A DNA stretch of 64,000 nucleotides, from positions 4,236 to 68,235 of the forward strand of contig JBEKJP010000022.1 of NCBI GenBank assembly GCA_050011155.1, written 5' to 3'. Below are positions 33,237-40,874 of the stretch, one piece after another. Numbering within the stretch: the stretch's first letter is position 1; each line of letters starts with the position of its first letter. The stretch is from Palsa-504 sp050011155 (lineage in GTDB: Bacteria; Actinomycetota; Actinomycetes; Streptosporangiales; Streptosporangiaceae). A model generated the notes under the pieces. That model made no database searches and was not told the origin of the DNA. It saw only the letters and a list, made by a program, of their open reading frames with translations. A program made the translations under genes and the position numbers.

Positions 33237-33805
33237 GGCGCGAGCTCCTTTCGCATGACCACGGCGTCCACCCCTGACGGCTGGTAGTAGCCGCGCCTGA
33301 TCCCGATCTCGGTGAACCCGTGCCGCAAGTACAGCTGCCTGGCCCTGGGATTGTCCTCCCGCACCTCGAGCAAGACCTCCTCGTAACCGCGCTTTTCCGC
33401 CTCGCCGACGAGCGCCGTGAGCAATGCCGTCCCGGTCCCCTGGCCCCAGCGGGCTGGGGTCACGGCCAGCGTGACCACGTCCGCCTGCGATCCGCCGGTG
33501 AACATCATCCCCGCGTAGCCGGCCAGCGCGTGCCCGTCCTCGGCGACCAGGTACAGCCGTCGCGAGGGCGGCTGCGCGAACTCGGCCGCGAACATCTCCG
33601 GGGTCCACGCGTCCTCGGGGAAGAGCCGCTGTTCCAGGGCCATGATCCCGGCCATATCGGCCCGCCTCATCGGCCGCAGCCGCACCCGGCTCCCCAGGCC
33701 CCGGCCGGGGCCGTCCTGACCGGCCCCGCTCTGACCGGCCCCGCTCTGACCGGGCCCACCATGACCAGTACCGTCCAGCCGGGCCTCCTCCGGAGGGGCG
33801 CTCAT
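33233..33805 (-). CDS. rimI: Ribosomal protein S18-alanine N-acetyltransferase RimI
   Basis: GNAT-family acetyltransferase expected to acetylate the N-terminus of ribosomal protein S18; in actinomycetes RimI can have a broader substrate range. The 190-aa product carries a Gly/Gln/Ser-rich N-terminal extension (about 40 residues with a repeated GQSGA) before the GNAT core: RLRPMRRADMAGIMALEQRLFPEDAW, VTLAVTPARWGQGTGTALL (acetyl-CoA loop), LLEVREDNPRARQLYLRHGF. It lies between tsaB and tsaD with overlapping start and stop codons, the usual bacterial context. Confidence 0.95.
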   Translation of the reverse strand: MSAPPEEARLDGTGHGGPGQSGAGQSGAGQDGPGRGLGSRVRLRPMRRADMAGIMALEQRLFPEDAWTPEMFAAEFAQPPSRRLYLVAEDGHALAGYAGMMFTGGSQADVVTLAVTPARWGQGTGTALLTALVGEAEKRGYEEVLLEVREDNPRARQLYLRHGFTEIGIRRGYYQPSGVDAVVMRKELAP

Positions 33806-34485
33806 GACGGCGTAACCCGCTTCGGCGGCCCCGGCTCCCTGGCGTCCGGGCGCCGCAGGTAAAGGGGATCCGCCGCCAGCAGCGGCACGACGCCAGCCGG
33901 ACCGGAGGGCGGCTGGGGCCCGGCGAGCTGGGCCGCGACGATGCCGCAGAGCGTGCGGGCGTCGGGATAGGCAGGCTCGATCACCGCGCCGAACGCCTCC
34001 GGGTACAGCTGTCCCCCGGCCCCGGCCACGACGAGCTCGGCGGCGCCGGGGATGCCGGCCGCCGGGCCGACCAGCGGACCCGCCAGGCGGCGGCCGTCGG
34101 CGGCGTACCTGGCCCAGTAGACCTCCTTACGGCGCGCGTCGGTCGCCACCACGAACTCCCGCCCGGCGGGCGGGGTGACGGCGGCCGCGATGATGTCCAG
34201 GGAGCACACCCCGTGCACCGGGATGCCGAGCACGGCACCGAGCACCCGGGCGGTCACCACGCCGACCCGCAGGCCGGTATACGGGCCGGGCCCGACGCCG
34301 ACGGCGACTCCGGTCAGGTCCGCGCGGGACGCGCCCGCTGCGGCGAGCACCTTCGCGATCATCGGCGCGAGCAGCTCGCCGTGCCGGCGGCCGTCGGCGG
34401 CGGACGCCTCGGCCACGACTCGGTCGCCGTCATGGACGGCTACGCTCACCGCCGGGGTCGCGGTATCAAAACCCACCACAAGCAC
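33802..34485 (-). CDS. tsaB: tRNA threonylcarbamoyladenosine biosynthesis protein TsaB
   Basis: Non-catalytic partner of TsaD in t6A synthesis; it dimerises with TsaD and recruits TsaE. The 227-aa product has the ASKHA N-terminal fold: VVGFDTATPAVSVAV, HGELLAPMIAKVLAAAG, VGVGPGPYTGLRVGVVTARVLG. The distal part is shorter than in TsaD and lacks the metal-binding His pair, as expected. Its stop overlaps the rimI start. An ordinary GTG/ATG region precedes it, and a 14-bp repeat lies between it and the next upstream gene. Confidence 0.96.
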   Translation of the reverse strand: MLVVGFDTATPAVSVAVHDGDRVVAEASAADGRRHGELLAPMIAKVLAAAGASRADLTGVAVGVGPGPYTGLRVGVVTARVLGAVLGIPVHGVCSLDIIAAAVTPPAGREFVVATDARRKEVYWARYAADGRRLAGPLVGPAAGIPGAAELVVAGAGGQLYPEAFGAVIEPAYPDARTLCGIVAAQLAGPQPPSGPAGVVPLLAADPLYLRRPDAREPGPPKRVTPS

Positions 34486-34556
34486 GCCGACCAGCCTAGC
34501 GGCCGTCCGGCGTGACCGAGCCAGTCAGCGCGGAGTAAGTGGTGCCGGACGCCAGA

Positions 34557-34598
34557 CCGGCCCGTCAGTACCGGCCCGTCAGTACCGGCCCGTCAGTG
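34557..34598. repeat. 14-bp tandem repeat across a stop codon
   Basis: CCGGCCCGTCAGTA occurs three times in tandem (34557-34570, 34571-34584, 34585-34598, the last ending TG). The third copy includes the stop codon (34593-34595 on the plus strand) of the adjacent membrane-protein gene, so the repeat lies across that gene's 3' end. Confidence 0.9.
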
Positions 34599-35858
34599 CA
34601 GTGACGCCTCAGCCGCCTGCGCGAACGCCATCGCCGCCTGGGCCAGCTGGGATTGCGACACGGGTCCGTAGTCCCCGCGGTTGGAGTGAGCCAGCCCGTC
34701 CAGCGTCACCGTCACCACCACGTTGTGGTAGCGCACCATGACCGTGGCCACGTCGGTCACCGCCCCGCCGACGTGAAACACCTGCTGGGCGGTGAAGGCC
34801 GCGCTGCCGAACCCGGTCAGCTCCCGCACCGTGGCCCGGCTGGACGGGGAGTTCTTGGGCGGGGTCCGCAGCTCCTGCAGCGCGAGCTGGTAGGCGTCGG
34901 TCGCGGCGAACGTGGCACTGCCGTCGCCGCTGGCCAGGCCGTTGGGCGCGTAGGCCTGCAGGCTGAGCTCCATCAGCCGGTACCGTGGCGGCTGGTCGAT
35001 GGTCCAGTTGCACGCGGAACCGGCCGACCCGCTGACCGAGAGCGGGGCCGCCACCTTGGCCTTACCCGGGAGGTACTGCTGGACGGTGGCGGCGGGCACG
35101 ACCTGGCACGCGTTCGGCACCTGCTTCAGCTCGCCCGACTGGAAGGTGGTGATGAGGGTGCTCTGGGCTGCGGCCGCCGGGGCCTTGTGGCCGCCGGTCA
35201 GGAACACCACCGCGACCACGGCCGCGGCCAGCACGGCACCCGCGCCGCCGGTGATCAGCCACCGCCGCCGCCGACGGGCCGCGGCCCGCAAGGCCCTTCC
35301 CCCTTGGGCGCCGCGTGGCTCGCGAGCCCGGACGGGCGGCAGGCCTTCCTCGTCGTCCGGCGCCGATTCCTGCCATTGGGCCCACGACGGCGCCGGCTCG
35401 TCCTCGCGCGGCTCAGAACCAGAAGGACGTCGGTGGCCACCCGCGGAGCCGGAACCCGCGGGAACCTCGGAACGGTCCAGGGAACCGCCGGCATCGCCGT
35501 AACCACCCGGGCCGCCCCGGCCATCCTGGCGGCCGCCAGGACCGTCAGGGCGCGCGTCGGGGCCATCGGGACGGCCATGCCGGCCTGAGCCCGCTGGACT
35601 CCCGTAGCCACCGGATCCGTCCGGGCTACCGGAACGGCCATCGGGGCGGTCCCGGGAACCGCCGGAGGCACCACCGTGACGTCCACCCGGCGCACCGGGG
35701 CGCGCGGGGGCGCCCGGGTACCCCCCGGCCGCCGGACGACCGGGCCGGACCGGGCGGACCGGCGGCAGGTCAGCCCACGGCGGCGGACCCTCGTCGTCGT
35801 GGTCAGGACGGTTGGACCTGGCCAGGCGGCGGGGCGGAGGGAACTCCTGCTCGGGCAC
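34593..35858 (-). CDS. Pro-rich single-pass membrane/secreted protein, DUF3558-like
   Basis: A 421-aa protein of unknown function. The first ~210 residues are Pro/Gly/Asp/Arg-rich and probably disordered in the cytosol. A basic patch and one membrane helix follow (about 219-245, RRRRRWLITGGAGAVLAAAV). The extracellular domain (about 250-420) has two Cys (NACQVV and SACNWT), spaced as in DUF3558-type lipoproteins, but without a lipobox. GTG 35858 is chosen for its GGAGG six bases upstream. It is inserted between tsaB and tsaE in the same direction. Architecture parallels the protein at 40875-42203. Confidence 0.7.
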   Translation of the reverse strand: MPEQEFPPPRRLARSNRPDHDDEGPPPWADLPPVRPVRPGRPAAGGYPGAPARPGAPGGRHGGASGGSRDRPDGRSGSPDGSGGYGSPAGSGRHGRPDGPDARPDGPGGRQDGRGGPGGYGDAGGSLDRSEVPAGSGSAGGHRRPSGSEPREDEPAPSWAQWQESAPDDEEGLPPVRAREPRGAQGGRALRAAARRRRRWLITGGAGAVLAAAVVAVVFLTGGHKAPAAAAQSTLITTFQSGELKQVPNACQVVPAATVQQYLPGKAKVAAPLSVSGSAGSACNWTIDQPPRYRLMELSLQAYAPNGLASGDGSATFAATDAYQLALQELRTPPKNSPSSRATVRELTGFGSAAFTAQQVFHVGGAVTDVATVMVRYHNVVVTVTLDGLAHSNRGDYGPVSQSQLAQAAMAFAQAAEASLH

Positions 35859-35928
35859 GGCGCGCCTCCGGTTTCGGGGTACGGTACGTAACGGCGCGAT
35901 ACGCGAAACTGGGGTAAGTACAGCGGAA

Positions 35929-36432
35929 CTATAAACGATCTGCGGCGCCCGCGAGCACTGCATGCCATCTCGCGCCATGTCCATTTAGCCGGACGGTCCG
36001 CGCGTCACTGTCCGGATCGGGCTCGATCGAGATCTCCAGGCGGTCCTCGGCCAGGCTCTCGGCCAGCCCGGAACCCCACTCCACGACCGTGACGGCGCTG
36101 GCCACGTCGGTGTCCAGGTCCAGGTCGTCCACCTCGCTGATGCTACCGAGCCGGTAGGCGTCGGCGTGCACGAGCGCCGGGCCGGGACCGTCAAGCACGG
36201 GGTGGACCCGGGCGATGACGAAGGTCGGCGACGTGATCGGGCCGCGCACGCCCAGGCCCGCCCCGATGCCCTGCACCAGCGTGGTCTTGCCGGCCCCGAG
36301 CGGCCCGGCCAGGATCAGCAGGTCCCCGGCACGCAGCCCGGCCGCGAGGCGGCGGCCCAGGTCGCGCATGTCCGCATCAGTGGGCACGCGGGTTACCGCG
36401 GGCGGGAACGAAGGCTCGTTCGGGAAATTCAA
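35929..36432 (-). CDS. tsaE: tRNA threonylcarbamoyladenosine biosynthesis ATPase TsaE
   Basis: A 167-aa P-loop ATPase needed for turnover of the TsaB-TsaD complex in t6A synthesis. Walker A AGPLGAGKTTLVQGIGAGLG, switch SPTFVIARVHP, HADAYRLGSISEVDDLDL (Walker B-like) and VVEWGSGLAESL are all present. The start is a TTG (36432), giving NFPNEPSFPPAVTRVPTDADM, similar to homologues; the ribosome site is weak. It is transcribed with nnrD, 36 nt upstream, and is separated from tsaB by the membrane-protein gene. Confidence 0.95.
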   Translation of the reverse strand: MNFPNEPSFPPAVTRVPTDADMRDLGRRLAAGLRAGDLLILAGPLGAGKTTLVQGIGAGLGVRGPITSPTFVIARVHPVLDGPGPALVHADAYRLGSISEVDDLDLDTDVASAVTVVEWGSGLAESLAEDRLEISIEPDPDSDARTVRLNGHGARWHAVLAGAADRL

Positions 36433-36468
36433 TGGTCACCACCTGTATGGTGCGCGGACATGGAGCGG

Positions 36469-37995
36469 TCACAGGCTCCGGAACGCGGCCGGCACCGCCC
36501 GGACCAGGTCCGAGGCGCCGATCGGGCCGGCGCCGCCAGCTGGGCCGCCATCGGGGCCGTCGCCGGGGTCAGCATAGGGCGCCGCCGCCAGCCGCCCGGC
36601 CAGGCCGTGCAGGTAGGCACCCGCCAGACCCGCCTGAGCGGGCGGCAGGCCCTGCGCGAGCAGCGCGCCGGCCAGCCCGGACAGCACGTCGCCGCTGCCC
36701 GCGGTGGCCAGCCAGGGCGTGCCGGTGGGGTTCACAAGCACCGGTCCGCCGTCCGGCGCCGCGATGACCGTCGTGGAGCCCTTGAGCAGGACCGTGACGC
36801 CCAGCTCGGCGGCGGCCCGGCGGGCGTGCTCGAGGCGCCGGGCTTCGACATCGGCCGGTTCGGCGCCGAGCAGCCGGGCCAGCTCGCCGGCGTGCGGAGT
36901 GATCAGCGTCGGCGCGCTCCTGGGGAGGAGGTCCCGGTGCTGGCTCAGGATCGTCAGCCCGTCCGCGTCTACCAGCACGGGCAGATCGGTGCGCACGATG
37001 GCGGTCAGCCGGGCCACGGCCCCAGGATCGGTGCCCATCCCCGGTCCGGCTACCCAGGCCTGGACCCGGCCGACCGAACCGGGCAGGTCCCAGTCCGGGT
37101 CGTCGGGGTGCACGCTGATCACGGTCTCCGGCCAGGCCTGGCGGACCAGCACGGCGGCGACGTCCGCGGTGACCACGCGGATCATGCCGGCCCCGCCGTG
37201 CACCGCTCCGCCCGTCGAGAGCAGCGCCGCCCCGGTGTAACGGTCGCTGCCGGCCAGCAGGCCGAGCACGCCCCGGCGGTACTTGTCCGACTCGGCCCCG
37301 GGCCGGGGCAGCAGCGCGCGGATGTCGTCCCGCTGCGGGGCCGCGGCGTCCGGCTGGTCTGGCAGGTAGGGCGCCAGGCCGATGTCGACCAGCTCCACGG
37401 TGCCGGCGTGCCCGGCGCCGGGGTCGACCAGCAGGCCGGTCTTGAGCGTCCCGAAGGTCACGGTCACGTCCGCCCGGACAGCGGGCCCGTCCACCGTTCC
37501 GGTATCGGCGTCGATGCCGCTCGGCAGGTCGACGGCGACCACCGTGGCGCCGTCCTGGCGGGCCTGCTCGGCGCGGGCGGCCAGGCCGGCGAACGACTCG
37601 CGCAGGCCGCCGTGGCCGCCGATGCCGAGCAGCCCGTCGATGATCAGGTCGGCGTCGTCGATGGCGTCGCCCTGGCCGGTGACCCGGCCGCCGGCCGCAC
37701 GCAGGGCGTCCAGGCCGCCCCGGTGGGTTTTCGATCCGGCCGTGATCGCGGTGACGCCCGCACCCCGGCGGGCCAGCCGGGCGCCCGCGTAGAGGGCGTC
37801 GCCGCCGTTATCCCCGCTGCCCGCCAGCACGGCCACCCGGGCCCCGTACACGAAGCCGGGCTCGCGCCGCAGCAGGGCGGCGCAGACCGAGGCGAGGCCC
37901 GCGGCGGCTTGCTGCATCAGCGCCCCGTCCGGGACGAACTCCATCAGCGCCTGCTCCGCCGCGCGCACCGCGGCCACCTGGTATGCGTCTCGCAT
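36469..37995 (-). CDS. nnrD: Bifunctional NAD(P)H-hydrate epimerase/dehydratase
   Basis: Repairs damaged NAD(P)H hydrates. The N-terminal epimerase (YjeF-N) domain has GSGDNGGDALYAGARLARRG and VVAVDLPSGIDADTG. The C-terminal ADP-dependent dehydratase has GSDRYTGAALLSTGGAVHGGAG, TPHAGELARLLG, VLLKGSTTVIAAPDGG and the catalytic LATAGSGDVLSGLAGALLAQG. The 508-aa length is typical. It lies nine bases after glmM and just before tsaE. In Streptomyces-type genomes acpS, glmS and alr genes often sit between glmM and tsaE; none is present here. Confidence 0.96.
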   Translation of the reverse strand: MRDAYQVAAVRAAEQALMEFVPDGALMQQAAAGLASVCAALLRREPGFVYGARVAVLAGSGDNGGDALYAGARLARRGAGVTAITAGSKTHRGGLDALRAAGGRVTGQGDAIDDADLIIDGLLGIGGHGGLRESFAGLAARAEQARQDGATVVAVDLPSGIDADTGTVDGPAVRADVTVTFGTLKTGLLVDPGAGHAGTVELVDIGLAPYLPDQPDAAAPQRDDIRALLPRPGAESDKYRRGVLGLLAGSDRYTGAALLSTGGAVHGGAGMIRVVTADVAAVLVRQAWPETVISVHPDDPDWDLPGSVGRVQAWVAGPGMGTDPGAVARLTAIVRTDLPVLVDADGLTILSQHRDLLPRSAPTLITPHAGELARLLGAEPADVEARRLEHARRAAAELGVTVLLKGSTTVIAAPDGGPVLVNPTGTPWLATAGSGDVLSGLAGALLAQGLPPAQAGLAGAYLHGLAGRLAAAPYADPGDGPDGGPAGGAGPIGASDLVRAVPAAFRSL

Positions 37996-38004
37996 GCGGG
38001 GCTC

Positions 38005-39375
38005 CTACCGGTCGGCGAGGGCCCGCCGGATCTCCTCGGCGAGCTGGCCGATGACGCGCTCGGCCAGGGTGGCGTCCCTGGCCTGGATCATCAGCCTGAT
38101 CTTGGGTTCGGTGCCGCTCGGCCGGACCAGGATCCGCCCGTCGCCGCCGAGCTGCGCCTCGGCCCGCCGGACGGCCGCGTCCACCTCCGGGCCCAGCTGC
38201 GAGGCGTCGCCGGGGACGTTGACGAGGACCTGGGGGTACTTCGGCATCACCTTGGCGGCGGCCGCCAGCGGGACACCCTGCCGGTTCACCGCGGCCAGCA
38301 GCTGCAGGCTGGTCAGCAGGCCGTCGCCGGTGGTGGCGTGCTCGCCCATGATGATGTGCCCGGACTGCTCGCCGCCGAGGACGTAGCCCCCGTCTCGCAT
38401 GGCCGCGGATACGTGCTTGTCGCCGACCGGCGTCTCGATCACCGCGATGCCGGCCTCGCGCATGGCCACGTGGAAGCCCTGGTTCGACATCACCGTGACC
38501 ACCACCGCGTCGCCGGTGAGCCGGCCCGCTTCCTTCAGCCCGGTGGCCAGCACGGTCAGGATCTGGTCGCCGTCGAGCGGCTGCCCTTCCCCGTCGACCG
38601 CGAGGCAGCGGTCGGCGTCCCCGTCGTAGGCGATGCCCGCGTCCGCGCCGTGCTCCACCACCGCCGCGCGCAGCGGGCCCAGCGCGGTCGAGCCGCAGCC
38701 TTCGTTGATGTTCAGGCCGTCCGGGGCGGTGCCGATCGTGATGACCTCCGCACCCGCCCGGCGCAGCGCCTGCGGGGCGAGGCGGTAGGCCGCGCCGTGC
38801 GCGCAGTCGACCACGACCCGCAGGCCGCCCAGCGGGGGCTGCGGTGAACCGGGCAGCGTGGCCAGCAGGTAGTCGAGGTAGCGGCCGTGTTCGGCGGAGG
38901 CGTCACGGACCCGGCCGAAGTCTGTCGTTTTCGGCGGCGCCGCGTTGAGCTGCGCCTCGATGGCGTCCTCGGTGGCGTCGGGCAGCTTGACCCCGCCACG
39001 GCCGAAGAACTTGATCCCGTTGTCGGCGGCCGGGTTATGGCTGGCCGAGATGACCACGCCGAAATCCGCGTCCAGCGCCCCGGTCAGGTAGGCCACCCCG
39101 GGCGTGGGGATGACCCCGAGCCTGCGCACGTCGACCCCGGCGCTGGCCAGCCCGGCCACCACCGCCGCCTCGAGGAACTCACCCGAGAGGCGCGGATCCC
39201 GGCCCACCACGGCCAGCGGGCGCCCGTCGCGGGCACCGCCGAGCACGGTGGCCCCGAGCACGGTGGCCGCGGCCACGCTGAGGTCCAGGGCCAACCGCGC
39301 GGTCAGCTCCAGACCAGCGACCCCCCGGACACCGTCGGTACCGAACAACCGGCTACGCTGCCCCGCTTCAGCCAT
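38005..39375 (-). CDS. glmM: Phosphoglucosamine mutase GlmM
   Basis: Converts glucosamine-6-phosphate to glucosamine-1-phosphate for UDP-GlcNAc and peptidoglycan. The 456-aa product has four alpha-D-phosphohexomutase domains: N-terminal RLFGTDGVRGVAG, the active-site SASHNP with phospho-Ser at about 112, the metal loop DGDADRCLAVD, the substrate loop GGEQSGHIIM and the phosphate-binding RPSGTEPKIR. ATG 39375 is preferred over the in-frame ATG 39435 because GGAGCGAG precedes it, and the upstream option abuts the rpsI terminator hairpin. It follows rpsI, as in many actinomycetes. Confidence 0.97.
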   Translation of the reverse strand: MAEAGQRSRLFGTDGVRGVAGLELTARLALDLSVAAATVLGATVLGGARDGRPLAVVGRDPRLSGEFLEAAVVAGLASAGVDVRRLGVIPTPGVAYLTGALDADFGVVISASHNPAADNGIKFFGRGGVKLPDATEDAIEAQLNAAPPKTTDFGRVRDASAEHGRYLDYLLATLPGSPQPPLGGLRVVVDCAHGAAYRLAPQALRRAGAEVITIGTAPDGLNINEGCGSTALGPLRAAVVEHGADAGIAYDGDADRCLAVDGEGQPLDGDQILTVLATGLKEAGRLTGDAVVVTVMSNQGFHVAMREAGIAVIETPVGDKHVSAAMRDGGYVLGGEQSGHIIMGEHATTGDGLLTSLQLLAAVNRQGVPLAAAAKVMPKYPQVLVNVPGDASQLGPEVDAAVRRAEAQLGGDGRILVRPSGTEPKIRLMIQARDATLAERVIGQLAEEIRRALADR

Positions 39376-39440
39376 CTCGCTCCGCTGCTCCGCTGGTGCC
39401 CTCTCGGCACCGGCCCCGCTGGTACCGGTCGGCATGAATG

Positions 39441-39474
39441 CGGCAGGCCCCGCTGCATGCAGCAGGGCCTGCCG
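39441..39474 (-). terminator. rpsI terminator hairpin
   Basis: CGGCAGGCCCCGCTGCA (39441-39457) and TGCAGCAGGGCCTGCCG (39458-39474) form a 17-bp stem seven bases past the rpsI stop. The single non-complementary pair is a U.G wobble when transcribed from the minus strand but a C.A mismatch from the plus strand, supporting function on rplM-rpsI mRNA. No U tract follows. Confidence 0.75.
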
Positions 39475-39481
39475 GAGAGTA

Positions 39482-40027
39482 CTACCGCTTGGAGTACTGA
39501 GGCGCCTTCCGGGCCTTCTTCAGGCCGTACTTCTTGCGCTCCTTGACCCGGGCGTCCCTGGTCAGGAAGCCGGCCTTCTTCAGGGCCGGCCGGTTCTCCG
39601 GGTCGACCAGGATCAGCGCCCTGGTCACGCCGAGGCGCAGCGCGCCGGCCTGGCCGGTGACGCCGCCGCCGGAGATCCGGGCGATCACGTCGAACTGGTT
39701 CTCCGCGCCCAGGGTGACGAACGGCTCGTTGACCAGCTGCTGGTGCACCTTGTTGGGGAAGTACGTGTCGAGCGTGCGGCCGTTGATCAGCCACTGGCCC
39801 GAGCCCGGGAGGATGCGGACCCTGGCGATGGCCTCCTTGCGGCGGCCGGTACCCGACGCGTTGCCGGTCACCACCGGGCGCCGCGTGACGGTCCGCGCCG
39901 AGGGGTCCTGCGTGGATTCCGTGGTGTACTCCGACGGGGTCTCCCCGCCGAACTCGTCGTCGGTGGCGGCGGCGCCGAATTCGGCGCCGTCCTCGACGCT
40001 GGTGGTTGCGCCAGTGGGCTCAGACAC
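39482..40027 (-). CDS. rpsI: 30S ribosomal protein S9 with long acidic N-terminus
   Basis: Universal small-subunit protein whose C-terminal tail contacts P-site tRNA. The conserved core is complete (TGRRKEAIARVRILPGSG, NGRTLDTYFP, ISGGGVTGQAGALRLGVTRAL, and the RKAPQYSKR tail). The 181-aa product has an N-terminal extension of about 50 residues rich in Glu/Asp/Thr/Ser. Such extensions occur in actinomycete S9 proteins but this one is long. GTG start; the gene lies 20 nt after rplM, and the operon ends at a strong hairpin. Confidence 0.97.
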   Translation of the reverse strand: MSEPTGATTSVEDGAEFGAAATDDEFGGETPSEYTTESTQDPSARTVTRRPVVTGNASGTGRRKEAIARVRILPGSGQWLINGRTLDTYFPNKVHQQLVNEPFVTLGAENQFDVIARISGGGVTGQAGALRLGVTRALILVDPENRPALKKAGFLTRDARVKERKKYGLKKARKAPQYSKR

Positions 40028-40047
40028 GCGTACTTCCTCTGCTCTGT

Positions 40048-40491
40048 CTACTGCTCGATCTGCGTAATCTCGTACGGCTGCGGCTGCTGCGCCGCGTGCG
40101 GGTGGTCAGGGCCCGCGTACACCTTGAGCTTGCGCAGCGTCTTGCGGCCGAGAGTGTTCTTCGGCAGCATGCCGCGCACCGCCTTCTCCACGGCCCGCTC
40201 GGGGTGAGTGGCCATCAGGGTGGCGTAGGAGACGGTGCGCAGGCCGCCCGGGTAACCCGAGTGCCGGTAGGCGTTCTTCTGCTCGAGCTTGTTGCCGGTG
40301 AGCGCCACCTTCGCCGCGTTGACCACGACCACGAAGTCGCCGGTGTCCACGTGCGGCGCGAATATCGGCTTGTGCTTCCCCCTGAGCAGCACAGCCACGT
40401 GGCTGGCCAGGCGGCCGAGCACCACGTCGGAAGCGTCGATGACATGCCACTGCCGCGTTATGTCACGGTCCTTCGGGCTGAATGTGCGCAC
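40048..40491 (-). CDS. rplM: 50S ribosomal protein L13
   Basis: A 147-aa early-assembly large-subunit protein. It begins RTFSPKDRDITRQWHVIDASD and has VLGRLASHVAVLLRGKHKP, HVDTGDFVVVVNA, NTLGRKTLRKLKVYAGPDHPH. The GTG at 40491 is chosen because upstream in-frame residues are Arg-rich and have no L13 counterpart. First gene of rplM-rpsI. A candidate promoter (40699-40728) would give a leader of roughly 200 nt. Confidence 0.96.
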   Translation of the reverse strand: MRTFSPKDRDITRQWHVIDASDVVLGRLASHVAVLLRGKHKPIFAPHVDTGDFVVVVNAAKVALTGNKLEQKNAYRHSGYPGGLRTVSYATLMATHPERAVEKAVRGMLPKNTLGRKTLRKLKVYAGPDHPHAAQQPQPYEITQIEQ

Positions 40492-40698
40492 AGTCCTGAG
40501 CCTTCGCGTATGTATCGTGATCTTCCCTGGCCGTGCACCTGCTGGTGACGGCCCCCTAGGCGTCCTGCTGGTAAACCCCGGCCCGGTTATCACAGCCTGG
40601 GAGACCACCGCTGGTACATCGCGCGGACGCACCGCGCCGCGCAGATCGCGCGTACGAGGGCATACCGCGTGCATGCCCGTCGCGCATGACGCCAATGC

Positions 40699-40728
40699 AG
40701 CATACTCTGTCTCACGCAGCGATGCCAA
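40699..40728 (-). promoter_or_regulatory. Candidate sigma-70-type promoter for rplM-rpsI
   Basis: On the minus strand TTGGCA (40728-40723) and TATGCT (40704-40699) are separated by 18 bp: five and four matches to the housekeeping consensus. The 383-bp gap between rplM and the divergent membrane-protein gene otherwise holds only a leader of about 200 nt; no attenuator is obvious. Confidence 0.45.
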
Positions 40729-40874
40729 AGCGACGCAGCGGGAACCTCTTTATCCTAGCGGCCCCCGGGCGCGGTTCGGCCGGTGATCACGACTCGCGAT
40801 CAGGCGTATACCACGGAACGGGAAAGTTCCGCGAGCACCATACCGGAACTGAACAGGACGCTACTCTCGAGGAT

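Noticed and set aside
36166..38847. Long plus-strand open frame opposite tsaE-nnrD-glmM
   Set aside because: It spans three well-recognised minus-strand genes and their gaps and has no motif of its own.
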